Positions 33,035-41,085 of a stretch of DNA of 64,000 nt are shown here, piece after piece. How positions within the stretch are numbered: position 1 is the stretch's first letter; the number at the start of each line of letters is the position of its first letter. Source of the DNA: Bradyrhizobium sp. CCBAU 53351 (lineage in GTDB: Bacteria > Pseudomonadota > Alphaproteobacteria > Rhizobiales > Xanthobacteraceae); assembly GCF_015291745.1 (NCBI RefSeq), contig NZ_CP030059.1, positions 2,817,501 through 2,881,500 of the forward strand. Reading direction: 5' to 3'. The translations under genes were made by a program, and so were the position numbers. The notes beneath the pieces were generated by a model. The model was not told the DNA's origin, searched no databases, and saw nothing but the letters and a program-made list of their open reading frames with translations.

Positions 33035-34045
33035 TCACTCGATGTAGAGCCGATGCCGTGCGCCGGTCCGGCCATGCGCGTTCGCGGCCGCCCGATCCTG
33101 CGCAAGCGCCGTTTCGTCCCCGGCCAGCAGGGCGAGCTCACTGGCGATCGCGTCGACGACCGTCTCAACTGCTGTCAGCATGGCCGCCAGACACAAGAGC
33201 AACCGCTTGCCGGCGGGCGGCCGCGACTTCCGGAGCTTCTCGACCAATTCGCCCTGAGCGCCCATGTTCGCCAGATAAGCAAGAAGCTCCTCCTCGCTGA
33301 TCTTCGGGGCGCCGGCCACGAACTGCGTCTGGTAGGGCCATCCCGGAATCATGGCGGCGTTCAACGCGAACGAAGCGATGATGCCTCGCATCTCGTTCAC
33401 GGAAGAGCCCGCCGCAATGAAATTGCCGGGACTGAGCGCCTTGTCCGCGGCCCGCGATGGCTGGTCAGGTGCAGCGGTCGAGTCCGCGGTTGGTTGTGAG
33501 GTAGAATGCGTCGTCGCGGTATCGGCCGCTTCGCCGTGCCGTGGCTGCGCGTTCGATCCGGATGTCGCGCCGTCCCACAGCTCCGTCCGGAAACCGCTCG
33601 CGACGACCTGCTGATGCAAGGGCATCGCGAGACGGGCGGCTGAAGGCGGCGTGGCGAGCAACTGAGCGGCATCTTCCCCGGCGAAGCCCTGCTGCTCCGC
33701 GGCGATCTCCGGCTGCGCGGCCAGGGCCTGGCGGATTGCGGCCGTCAGCATGAGTGAGTGCGCCTCGGGTGTACCCGGGTTGCCGCTTCCGGTGAGACTC
33801 ATCAACACCGCGCGGACGATCTCGGCCTCGAGCCGGTCGGAAAATGCCGTAGGCGACCGCAGGCCGGCAAAGCCGGGCGAGTTCGCCTGCGAGGACGTGG
33901 CGCCGGTGCCGTAGCTGCCGGCCGCGGGCATCTCCGACGACGTCGAATCATCCGAGTCCGGCGCGAGCGCCTTGGCGATCTCCACCGCCGTGCTGGTTCG
34001 CAAGAGGCCATCGAGCGTGTGAAGCAGGCCTTCGATCGGCGTCAT
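33035..34045 (-). CDS. T3SS-locus protein coupled to SycD-like chaperone, candidate translocator
   Basis: 336 residues from ATG 34045, which overlaps the upstream chaperone stop by four bases. It has a Ser/Thr/Ala/Pro-rich N-terminal half without signal peptide. The C-terminal half contains two hydrophobic stretches: IIASFALNAAMIPGWPYQTQ (about 240-259), and LLLCLAAMLTAVETVVDAIA (about 289-308). Translational coupling to a class II (SycD/LcrH-type) chaperone suggests it is that chaperone's cargo; class II chaperones hold translocators. I recognise no family. Confidence 0.5.
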   Translation of the reverse strand: MTPIEGLLHTLDGLLRTSTAVEIAKALAPDSDDSTSSEMPAAGSYGTGATSSQANSPGFAGLRSPTAFSDRLEAEIVRAVLMSLTGSGNPGTPEAHSLMLTAAIRQALAAQPEIAAEQQGFAGEDAAQLLATPPSAARLAMPLHQQVVASGFRTELWDGATSGSNAQPRHGEAADTATTHSTSQPTADSTAAPDQPSRAADKALSPGNFIAAGSSVNEMRGIIASFALNAAMIPGWPYQTQFVAGAPKISEEELLAYLANMGAQGELVEKLRKSRPPAGKRLLLCLAAMLTAVETVVDAIASELALLAGDETALAQDRAAANAHGRTGARHRLYIE

Positions 34046-34647
34046 GGCCCGGCTTCTCCCGCGTGGTGCGCGTCCGATTGTCCGGACAGGTGCAGTTCGA
34101 TGGCGATGCGGTAGCGGTCGGCTTCCGCTTTCAGGGCAGGCGGTGTCTGCGTCGTCGTCTTCTGGTCGAAGGCGGCAAGTTCGGCCGCGGCCTTGGTCCA
34201 GTCGCGGCGGCGGGCGCACAGTTCGAGCAGGTGCAAATGCGGGACGTCCCAGTGTGGCCGCAGCGCCGCCGCACGCTCGAACGCGGCCACCGCCTCCGGC
34301 CAGAGTGAACGCGCCCTCAGGCAGACTCCGAGGCCGACCCAGTGATCGGCGCAGCCGGCTTCGATGATGCAGAGCGCCCGGAACAGCCGTTCGGCCCTCG
34401 CGTGTTCGCCGACCGTCCCCCAGCGATGGGCCCGGGCGTACAGGAGTTCGATGGGCTCGCGCTTGATTCCGAGCGCTTGGCCAAGCATGACGCCGTCTTT
34501 CAGTCGCGCGATAATCTTGCGGCCCGGCAGGCCTCTTGCGCCCGCGGCCGCGACGAAGAGCTGCTCCAGCAGTTGAAATTCCGTCGCCGCCGGGTCGGCA
34601 TCGGCCGGTTCCGGAATGTCGCGATGGACTGCGGGCTCGGCCGACAT
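34042..34647 (-). CDS. SycD/LcrH-like class II T3SS chaperone 1
   Basis: 201 residues. Three TPR-type repeats occupy about 65-165: ELLYARAHRWGTVGEHARAE, LFRALCIIEAGCADHWVGLG, and WPEAVAAFERAAALRPHWDV. The order and the central LFRALC-x-x-(E/D) with G-L-G-x-C match LcrH (VFQALCVLDHYDSRFFLGLGAC). Class II chaperones protect hydrophobic translocators in the cytoplasm. It overlaps the 336-residue candidate translocator downstream by four bases and follows a second chaperone of the same class by five bases. Confidence 0.75.
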   Translation of the reverse strand: MSAEPAVHRDIPEPADADPAATEFQLLEQLFVAAAGARGLPGRKIIARLKDGVMLGQALGIKREPIELLYARAHRWGTVGEHARAERLFRALCIIEAGCADHWVGLGVCLRARSLWPEAVAAFERAAALRPHWDVPHLHLLELCARRRDWTKAAAELAAFDQKTTTQTPPALKAEADRYRIAIELHLSGQSDAHHAGEAGP

Positions 34648-34652
34648 GGCGG

Positions 34653-35156
34653 TTACTTCTTGAGCAAGGCAATCCGGTCCAGCAGCTTCCTGGCTTCTTC
34701 GCGAATGGCAGGGGCATCACCTTGCCGTCCTCTGGCCAGCCTCGTCGACTCCGTCAGGTCTTCGATCGCTTCGGCGAGCTGGCCCATGGCAAGGCAGGCG
34801 CGTCCGGAAAAGAAGTAGCCGCGGGGATCCGACGGAGCGAGCGTAACGATCGCCGACGCGGCATGGAGGGCAAGGCTGTGTTCGCCGAGCAGCAAGGCGC
34901 AATTGGCAAGTCCGGCCTGAAGCTCTGGATCGCTGGGATCGCATACGACGAGGGCAGCATAGGTACGGAAGGCCTCGATTGGCGCGCCCTTCTGAAGCTG
35001 ATTGCGCGCGACGTCGAGGCCGAGGCGAAGATCGACCGGCTCCAGTCCGAGCGCCTTGCGAACCGCTCCCTGGGCGATGAGGCGCTCAGCTTCACCGAGC
35101 TCGGCGCGTTCGTCCGCATCGTGCATGAGAGGCCTTCGTGGAATCGCAACGGACAT
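34653..35156 (-). CDS. SycD/LcrH-like class II T3SS chaperone 2
   Basis: 167 residues from ATG 35156. TPR repeats cover about 45-150: EAFRTYAALVVCDPSDPELQ, AGLANCALLLGEHSLALHAA, and DPRGYFFSGRACLAMGQLAE. The pattern is the same as in the neighbouring chaperone but the sequence is not a recent duplicate. It is the first gene of the run 35156-31515 that ends with the two candidate translocators, so the pair may serve one each. Cytoplasmic, no signal peptide. Confidence 0.7.
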   Translation of the reverse strand: MSVAIPRRPLMHDADERAELGEAERLIAQGAVRKALGLEPVDLRLGLDVARNQLQKGAPIEAFRTYAALVVCDPSDPELQAGLANCALLLGEHSLALHAASAIVTLAPSDPRGYFFSGRACLAMGQLAEAIEDLTESTRLARGRQGDAPAIREEARKLLDRIALLKK

Positions 35157-35481
35157 CTTGGCGCTCGCGTTGTTTCAAGGCGTGGGTGCCGCAGGGCGGC
35201 TCCGGTTATAGCGGGGCACGATCGGGCAATAATCCTCCGATCGTCGGAGGCGCGGCGCCGGCGAGTTGGTCAATGACGACAAAGCATGTGCCGTAAACGA
35301 ACTCCCTCTGTCATCCCCTCGGGTGCGAAAACGAAGTGAGCGTCGTGATAGATCATGAAAGCGGCGAGCCGTGTGCCGCATGTGACAAGTGCTGTGCAGT
35401 TGTCCGCTTGCAGCTTGATCGCTGCGTTATATCCTCGGCGGTTGATGCCTCGAAGAGCAACCGCTTCTGGATTGGACCCGC
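35157..35481. promoter_or_regulatory. Divergent intergenic region with a short perfect palindrome
   Basis: These 325 bases separate the chaperone/translocator operon (minus) from the YscG-like gene (plus). A perfect 7-base inverted repeat CCTCCGA-TCG-TCGGAGG lies at 35234-35250, about 80 bases upstream of the minus-strand start; no T run follows on either strand, so an operator is likelier than a terminator. No gene seen. Confidence 0.35.
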
Positions 35482-35868
35482 ATGATCGAGCTCACGGCCG
35501 ACGACGTACGGACACTCGCCGAATTGGGCTTCATGGCGCTGTCGCGCGGACAGGGGGCCAAGGCCGCGGCGATCTTTGCCGGCGTCCAGGCTGCGCGACC
35601 GGCGGAAGAGGCGGGCTTTATCGGCGCCGCCCTGGTGGACCTGGCTGCGGGCAATTACGCCGGCGCAGTCAGGACAATGCGGGCGTTGCCGCCGACCGAT
35701 ACGCAGCAGGCCTTCCTGGCCATGGCGCTCTATCGCAGCGGAGATCGCGCCGCGGCGCGCGAGATTCTGCTCGAAGTCATGCAGACCGCCGGCGACAGGC
35801 CGGACGCCGCGCTGGCGCGTGAGTTGCTCGTCGAGCTGGACGGCGTGGCCGAGCCGATGTTCCGATGA
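35482..35868 (+). CDS. YscG-like TPR chaperone (needle co-chaperone candidate)
   Basis: 128 residues, close to YscG (115). The helical pattern aligns with YscG along its length: TLAELGFMALSRGQ versus LLAEIALIGTGNHY, then paired Glu-Glu, then LVDLAAGNYAGAVRTM versus SLMNRGDYASALQQG, and LAMALYRSGDRAAAREIL versus LALCEYRLGLGSALESRL. YscG with YscE keeps the needle subunit monomeric in the cytoplasm; the YscE-like gene is 29 kb away in the window. Plant-type HrpB1/HrpK small TPR proteins share this fold, so the call is tentative. Confidence 0.55.
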   Translation: MIELTADDVRTLAELGFMALSRGQGAKAAAIFAGVQAARPAEEAGFIGAALVDLAAGNYAGAVRTMRALPPTDTQQAFLAMALYRSGDRAAAREILLEVMQTAGDRPDAALARELLVELDGVAEPMFR

Positions 35869-35984
35869 CCGTCCGGCGAAGCGCAGGAATGCCGGAGTCT
35901 CCTGCTTTCGCATGACGCGGCGGCCGGCGGCGGTGTGCATGATGGCGACACCGCTCGATGGGGGCGGATATCTGAAGCGCTGTC

Positions 35985-36752
35985 ATGGAGAATGAGATGA
36001 GCGGCTCGACGATAGATCCGGCGGCGGCGCGGACGATACATCAACCGTCTGCGCCGCGAACCGCACAAGCCGAATCCACACCTGCCCGGAAGAGTGCAGG
36101 TATTTCCGGTGTGCAGACGCCTCCGCCCGCGGTCAAGCCGCAGCCGGCCTCGCCGCCGATGCCGGCAGGAGCGTCCAAGGCCGAGACGGCGGTCGCTGAA
36201 TTTCTCGATCATCACTATGGTCTGAACAAGGAATTCGCCGAGATCGACAAGCACAGTGTCCCGAAACCGGGCAAGAGCGATCCCTTCGCACCGCTCAAGG
36301 CGGAGAAGAAGAAGGAGGCGCAGGAAAAGGACGCTGCGCTCAAGGTCAAGGCGCTGGCGTTGGCAAAAGAGCAGGTCGCGCTTGCAAAGCAAGAATATCA
36401 CAGGATTTACCAGGATCCCGGCGCTACCCATAAGCAGCGGTTGGATGCGGGTGATCGCCTCGCGCACGCAGAAGAGCTGGCCAAGACGCTGACGCCGGCG
36501 GGCATCGCGGTGGATGCGGATAAGCGGCTCACGAAGGCGTTCGAGGCGGCCAAGCAGGCCGAGCAAGACCATATCAACTGGCTGAAGTCGGACCACGATC
36601 CGAAAACGCCGAGAACGAATGCCGCAACCAATCGCATCCGCCAGAAAGCGGTCGACGACGCAAACGACGTCATTCGATACGCGACACAGTATCGTGATCA
36701 GCAAAAGGCAGTTGCTGCCGCGGCGGCGGCAGGTGGAGCCAGCAAACCTTGA
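35985..36752 (+). CDS. Unrecognised helical protein, candidate T3SS substrate
   Basis: 255 residues from ATG 35985 (second ATG at 35997). The first 70 residues are Pro/Ala/Ser/Thr-rich with no signal peptide. From about residue 72 there is a charged, Lys/Ala/Glu-rich helix bundle (KKKEAQEKDAALKVKALALA; EQVALAKQEYHRIYQDPGAT), ending in an Ala-rich tail. It lacks membrane helices and known catalytic motifs. It stands 116 bases after the YscG-like gene. A sequence similar to one in the sctW promoter (TTTCGCATGACGCG) lies at 35906-35919 upstream. A secreted structural or effector role is inferred. Confidence 0.5.
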   Translation: MENEMSGSTIDPAAARTIHQPSAPRTAQAESTPARKSAGISGVQTPPPAVKPQPASPPMPAGASKAETAVAEFLDHHYGLNKEFAEIDKHSVPKPGKSDPFAPLKAEKKKEAQEKDAALKVKALALAKEQVALAKQEYHRIYQDPGATHKQRLDAGDRLAHAEELAKTLTPAGIAVDADKRLTKAFEAAKQAEQDHINWLKSDHDPKTPRTNAATNRIRQKAVDDANDVIRYATQYRDQQKAVAAAAAAGGASKP

Positions 36753-36939
36753 GCCGCGGTCGGGCGACGTTGCCGCCTCGTCGCCTCGCGTCCTGAAGGC
36801 CGCTCGCAGCGGCGCGGACTCATCGATGAGCTGCGATGACAGTCACATCAGGCACAGGCAGGTGCGCATCGGCGTGTTAGCTCAGTTGCCACCCGGCAAT
36901 CGCGTGCCTGCGACGCCGGTGAAACAGTGAAGGGTCAAA

Positions 36940-37722
36940 ATGGGAATCGTTGCGGATATCGCCGAGAGGCTGAACAGCCAGATCGTGTCGGCGCAGGACC
37001 AGAGCAAGGACGCCAAGCCGGAAGCGCAGAAGCCTCCGGTGTCGTCCGGGCTGCTGGCGAGCGGAATTGGTGCGGCGGCAACGAAAAGCGAGCGGGCGGC
37101 GGCCATCGCTGTCGAGAACTTCGTGTCTTACGATCGCACCCCCGGCAGGGATTGGCAGATCAATTCCCAATACCAGCAACATGCCGTTGACGTCGCCGAG
37201 GCAAATTACGAAACGCAGCTGTTTGCAAAGAAGGTCGGCGAAGCCTTGGGCGACCGTACCGACCAGACGGTCCACGTCGACTATGCCAAATACCTGCTCG
37301 AGCAGGCGAAGGACCCGAAGGTGCGGTTGGCTGTATCGGCCGAACGACAGGCTCAGCCGATACAGGAGGCCGAACAGAAATTCACAGTTGCAAAGAACAA
37401 GAACGTGAAAGAGGCCTTCACGAAGACGCCGGCGGGTCTCCTGGACCGCGAGGCTACGAAAGCGGAGCGGGACTTGGCAACCGGGTCGCTGTTGGCAGCG
37501 AAGAACGAGTTCAATTTGCGTGCCGAGCAGAACAAGGATCTGTGGAAGCATGCGTTGGAGGTTGCCAAGCTCGACTCGCAGCGCCGTCCATACGCCGGTG
37601 AGGTGAAGGACGATCTTGCAGCGTGTCAAGACGGCTTCAAGGCGGCATCGCAGAAGCTCGAGGAGGTCGTCAAGGCAACTGCGAACCTACCCTACGGCGA
37701 TGATGAGCAGCTCCGGCCGTGA
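36940..37722 (+). CDS. Unrecognised helical protein, candidate T3SS substrate (paralogue style of 35985 gene)
   Basis: 260 residues from ATG 36940, upstream aagggtcaaa giving a weak AAGG ribosome site. It is charged and helical throughout (HAVDVAEANYETQLFAKKVG; KNKNVKEAFTKTPAGLLDRE), Lys/Ala/Glu/Gln-rich, with no signal peptide or membrane helix. Composition and layout resemble the 255-residue protein just upstream, though no long identical stretch is visible. It is the last gene before the T3SS cluster gives way to the 37.8-kb repeat and the LysR gene. Secretion is inferred from context only. Confidence 0.48.
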   Translation: MGIVADIAERLNSQIVSAQDQSKDAKPEAQKPPVSSGLLASGIGAAATKSERAAAIAVENFVSYDRTPGRDWQINSQYQQHAVDVAEANYETQLFAKKVGEALGDRTDQTVHVDYAKYLLEQAKDPKVRLAVSAERQAQPIQEAEQKFTVAKNKNVKEAFTKTPAGLLDREATKAERDLATGSLLAAKNEFNLRAEQNKDLWKHALEVAKLDSQRRPYAGEVKDDLAACQDGFKAASQKLEEVVKATANLPYGDDEQLRP

Positions 37723-38096
37723 CCGACCGGTCGTGCCCGATCCCGTCAAGCCGGCGCTGGGGGCGCGCTCGTGAGACCCGAATGATCTGTGTGCCCCGGC
37801 TGGTGCTGGGCCAACCCTCTCCTGCAAGCGGGAGAGGGGCACCTCCGCTGGGCCAATCAAATCCGATCTGATCACGCTCTCGTCGGACGCGAACGCTGCC
37901 GGCGTCAGCTTGTCGCTGCAAGACGGCATGTCCGCAGGTAGGCGAATGATCACGCCGCAACTGCGTTTGACCTTCATGAACTCCTGGAAAGGTCGAGTGG
38001 TTTTTCGCCGAGTTGAATCTGAATCCTCCCTTGCGCGCTCTGGGTCTGAAGATGAACGATGCGCGAGAGGCCCGGCCAAGATCGGCGTTGTGGGCT
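37723..38096. repeat. Intergenic region with GC-rich inverted repeat at 37815-37838
   Basis: No gene was found in these 374 bases. At 37815-37838 CCCTCTCC-TGCAAGCG-GGAGAGGG forms a perfect 8-base stem; it resembles the CTCTCCC...GGGAGAG core of the longer repeat at 56458-56630. Flanking direct copies of GCTGGGCCAA occur at about 37806 and 37848. This marks the boundary between the T3SS genes and the metabolic region. Confidence 0.55.
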
Positions 38097-38993
38097 CTAC
38101 CCCAGCCCCTTCCGAGGATTCAGGTATCGAAGCGCGAGTTTGATGAAGTTGTGCACCACCATCGACGTCTCGTCCGCCCTGAAGACCAGGAACACGTCGG
38201 CCGTGGGCGGCGAGGGTCTGACCGGACGGAATGCGATGTCGGCGGTGGTGAAGCGGGCAATCGACTGCGGTACGAGCGCCACACCGAAACCCGCGGCGAT
38301 CAGGCTTGGGATCGACTGGGCGTCGACGACCTGCTGGGACACCTTTGGCAGGAAGCCGGCATCGACGCAGCACGTCTGCACGTATCGCGCGAAATCAGAG
38401 CTATTGGGATCGAGGATGACGTGATCCTCGGACGCCAGTTCACCGAGGGCGATGCGTTTGCGGCGCGCCAGCTGATGGGTGCGGGGCATTGCGATGACGA
38501 CCTCTTCCCGCCATGCAAGCTTGCTGGTCAGGTCGCGCTCGGTGGGAATTCCACGGATGAGACAGATGTTGGTCGTGCGGCTGAGGAGCGCCGCGATCTG
38601 CAGGGCCGGGGCCTGCTCATGCACGGTCATCCTCACCTGCGGAGCGACCTTCCGGTACGCGGCGAGCAGCTCTGCGAGACGGCCGCGCAGGATCGAGCCG
38701 GTCGCTCCGACATCCAGCGTTCCGATCAGGCCGGCGCCGATCGACCGTGCCTCGTCCTCCGCGGCCTTGACCTGTTGCAGGATGGCGCGGCCCCGCACCA
38801 GCATCGCTTCTCCCGCCTGCGTCAACTCCACCTTGCGGCTGGTCCTGTAGAGCAGCCGGGTCCCGAGCTCTGCCTCGAGAGCCTGGATATGTTGGCTGAG
38901 CGGCGGCTGCGACAGGTTCAGGCGCCGGGCGGCGAGGGTGAAGCTGCGCTCTTCGGCGACGGCGATAAAGTACCGAAGCTGGCGGAGATCCAT
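38097..38993 (-). CDS. LysR-family transcription regulator
   Basis: 298 residues, typical length. The N-terminal winged helix is clear (MDLRQLRYFIAVAEERSFTL, then LNLSQPPLSQHIQALEAELG). The effector domain follows (GTLDVGATGSILRGRLAELL; IPTERDLTSKLAWREEVVIA). It is divergent from the dctA-like/allA/allE run with 202 bases between. LysR proteins usually regulate the divergent operon in response to a pathway metabolite, so a ureide or C4 acid is the likely signal. It could also be a BenM/CatM-type regulator by sequence style. Confidence 0.92.
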   Translation of the reverse strand: MDLRQLRYFIAVAEERSFTLAARRLNLSQPPLSQHIQALEAELGTRLLYRTSRKVELTQAGEAMLVRGRAILQQVKAAEDEARSIGAGLIGTLDVGATGSILRGRLAELLAAYRKVAPQVRMTVHEQAPALQIAALLSRTTNICLIRGIPTERDLTSKLAWREEVVIAMPRTHQLARRKRIALGELASEDHVILDPNSSDFARYVQTCCVDAGFLPKVSQQVVDAQSIPSLIAAGFGVALVPQSIARFTTADIAFRPVRPSPPTADVFLVFRADETSMVVHNFIKLALRYLNPRKGLG

Positions 38994-39195
38994 AGTGAAA
39001 ACCTATCAATCCTGTCGCTCTATATATTGGACTTAATGTCGCACCTGGTCAACGAATGACCGATGGAGCCTTCCACGCGTGCCGTCGCGGCGGAACGCTC
39101 CGTCCGCGGCGACCTCGCGTCGCTGCCAATGACAAGAATGGCGAAGGCTTCGGCCGACCAAGCCAGATCGACGTGCAGCGAGCGAGGAAATCTTC
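38994..39195. promoter_or_regulatory. Divergent promoter region lysR / dctA-like
   Basis: These 202 bases contain an A/T-rich stretch at about 39000-39040 (ctatcaatcc, then tatatattggacttaat), the likely promoter core and LysR binding region, close to the lysR start as expected for autoregulation. No sigma-54 -24/-12 element, used by classical rhizobial dctA, was seen. Confidence 0.4.
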
Positions 39196-40530
39196 ATGCC
39201 CAAGATCTTCAAGTCACTCTTCTTCCAGGTCGTCGTCGCGCTCGCCGCCGGCATTGCGCTCGGCGTCGCCTATCCGGACACCGCGGTGCAGCTGAAGCCT
39301 CTGGGTGACGGCTTCATCAAGCTGATCAAGATGCTGGTGCCGGTGATCGTGTTCTGCGTCGTCGTGCAGGGTATTTCGGCGGCCGGTGATCTTTCCAAGG
39401 TTGGAAGGGTCGGCATTCGTTCGCTCGTCTATTTCGAGGTCGTCACCACGGTCGCCTTGGTGTTCGGCATTGCGCTCGCCTATTATTTCCAGCCGGGCGC
39501 CGGCATGAACATCGATCCGAAGGCGTTGGACGCCAAGGCGCTCAGCGGGTTCAGCCAGACCGCCGCCCAGGTCGCCGGCGGAGGTGTCTCCGAATTCCTG
39601 ATGAAGCTCATTCCTTCGACGCTTGTGGGCGCTTTCAGCTCCGGCGACGTTCTGCAGGTCCTGATCGTCTCGATCATGTTCGGTTGCGCCGTGTCGCTGT
39701 GCGGCGAGCGCGCGAAACCCGTGGTCGAGTTCGTCGAGCGGGTGAACGAGATCATCTTCAAGATGATGAACTTCGTGGTCCGGCTCGCGCCGATCGGCGT
39801 CTTCGGTGCAATCGCATTCACCGTGGGGAAATACGGCATCGGTTCGCTCAAGCAGCTCGGGGGCCTCGTTGCCCTGTTCTACCTGGCGGTGGTTCTGTTC
39901 GTGGTCGTCGTTCTCGGAGCGATCATGCGGCTCTCCGGGTTCAGCCTGTTCAAGTTGCTGGCCTATCTGCGCGAAGAGCTGTTGATCGTGCTCGGGACGG
40001 CCGCGGGCGACAGCGTGCTGCCGCAGACCATGCGCAAGCTCGAGCTGCTCGGGATCAAGCGATCGACCGTTGGTCTCGTGATCCCGACCGGCTACTCGTT
40101 CAATCTGGATGCGTTCTCGATCTACCTGACCCTGGCGGCAATCTTCATTGCCCAGGCGACGAATACGCCGCTTGCCACGGGCGATCTCCTGGCCATCCTC
40201 GGCGTCGCCTTGCTCACCTCCAAGGGCGCTCATGGTGTGCCGGGCTCGGCCATCGTCGTCCTCGCTGCGACGCTCGCCGCCATTCCGGCCATCCCGGCGA
40301 TTGGACTGGTGCTGATCCTGTCGGTGGATTGGTTCATCGGCATCGCGCGCGCGCTCGGCAACTATGTCGGAAACTGCGTCGCGACCGTCGTCGTCGCCTC
40401 GTGGGAGGGCGACCTCGATCACGCCAAGGCGCGTCGCATTCTGAACGGCGAGATTGATCCTTCGGTTGACAATCTGCGGGTCGATCCGGCTAATGCCGAT
40501 GCTCCCGTCGCGGGCCTGCAGACCCTATGA
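39196..40530 (+). CDS. DctA-like dicarboxylate/amino-acid:cation symporter (DAACS)
   Basis: 444 residues from ATG 39196. It has the eight-helix plus two-hairpin pattern of the DctA/GltP family: FFQVVVALAAGIALGVAYP at the start, SEFLMKLIPSTLVGAFSSG, PTGYSFNLDAFSIYLTLAAI, and GNYVGNCVATVVVASWEGD near the end. Succinate-type DctA normally has SFNLDG and ALTNxxGN; here Ala replaces Gly after NLD and Gly replaces the Thr before N-Y-V-G-N. Substrate preference may therefore differ. It is followed by allA after 24 bases, suggesting uptake of a ureide-pathway acid. Inner membrane. Confidence 0.88.
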   Translation: MPKIFKSLFFQVVVALAAGIALGVAYPDTAVQLKPLGDGFIKLIKMLVPVIVFCVVVQGISAAGDLSKVGRVGIRSLVYFEVVTTVALVFGIALAYYFQPGAGMNIDPKALDAKALSGFSQTAAQVAGGGVSEFLMKLIPSTLVGAFSSGDVLQVLIVSIMFGCAVSLCGERAKPVVEFVERVNEIIFKMMNFVVRLAPIGVFGAIAFTVGKYGIGSLKQLGGLVALFYLAVVLFVVVVLGAIMRLSGFSLFKLLAYLREELLIVLGTAAGDSVLPQTMRKLELLGIKRSTVGLVIPTGYSFNLDAFSIYLTLAAIFIAQATNTPLATGDLLAILGVALLTSKGAHGVPGSAIVVLAATLAAIPAIPAIGLVLILSVDWFIGIARALGNYVGNCVATVVVASWEGDLDHAKARRILNGEIDPSVDNLRVDPANADAPVAGLQTL

Positions 40531-40554
40531 GCACGGTAGCGCTTGAGGCCCCCA

Positions 40555-41055
40555 ATGGTGACACTCGCGATCGAGCCTTTGACGAAGCAGGCGTTCGCCC
40601 TGTTCGGAGACGTCGTTGAGACGGATGGGAAGACGCCCCTCTCGATCAACCAGGGCTACGCTCAGCGCTTCAACGGGCTCGCCAATATCGACGTTGCCGC
40701 GGAAGGCGGACAGGTCAACATCAGCTGGTTTGTCGCCTCGGTGCGGCCGGCGCCGATCGCGATCAGCCTGATGGAGCGCCATCCGCTGGGAAGCCAGATG
40801 TTCATGCCTTTGAACGGGGCGAACTGGCTGGTCGTTGTCTGCGCGGATCCCCACATCTCGTCGAGCTACCGGGCGTTCGCAGCAAAAGGCCATCAGGGCG
40901 TGAATTATGCCCGAAATTGCTGGCACCACCCGCTGTTGGTGCTCAAGGACAGAAGCCCGTTCCTCGTCGTCGACCGCAAGGGTGAGGGCGACAATCTCGA
41001 AGAAGTGTGGCTGGGTGAGACGATACAGCTCGATTTCAACCCAGCTGCAAGCTGA
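40555..41055 (+). CDS. allA: Ureidoglycolate lyase
   Basis: 166 residues from ATG 40555 (a TTG 12 bases earlier is also in frame). It matches AllA (about 160): LTKQAFALFGDVVE near the start, INQGYAQRFNGLANIDV, VASVRPAPIAISLMERHPLG, and RNCWHHPLLVL. AllA cleaves ureidoglycolate to glyoxylate and urea (EC 4.3.2.3), the last step of allantoin use. It lies in one run dctA-like, allA, ureidoglycine aminohydrolase. Cytoplasmic. Confidence 0.9.
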   Translation: MVTLAIEPLTKQAFALFGDVVETDGKTPLSINQGYAQRFNGLANIDVAAEGGQVNISWFVASVRPAPIAISLMERHPLGSQMFMPLNGANWLVVVCADPHISSSYRAFAAKGHQGVNYARNCWHHPLLVLKDRSPFLVVDRKGEGDNLEEVWLGETIQLDFNPAAS

Positions 41056-41085
41056 TATATCCTGTCGATAACCCGAGGCTTGATC

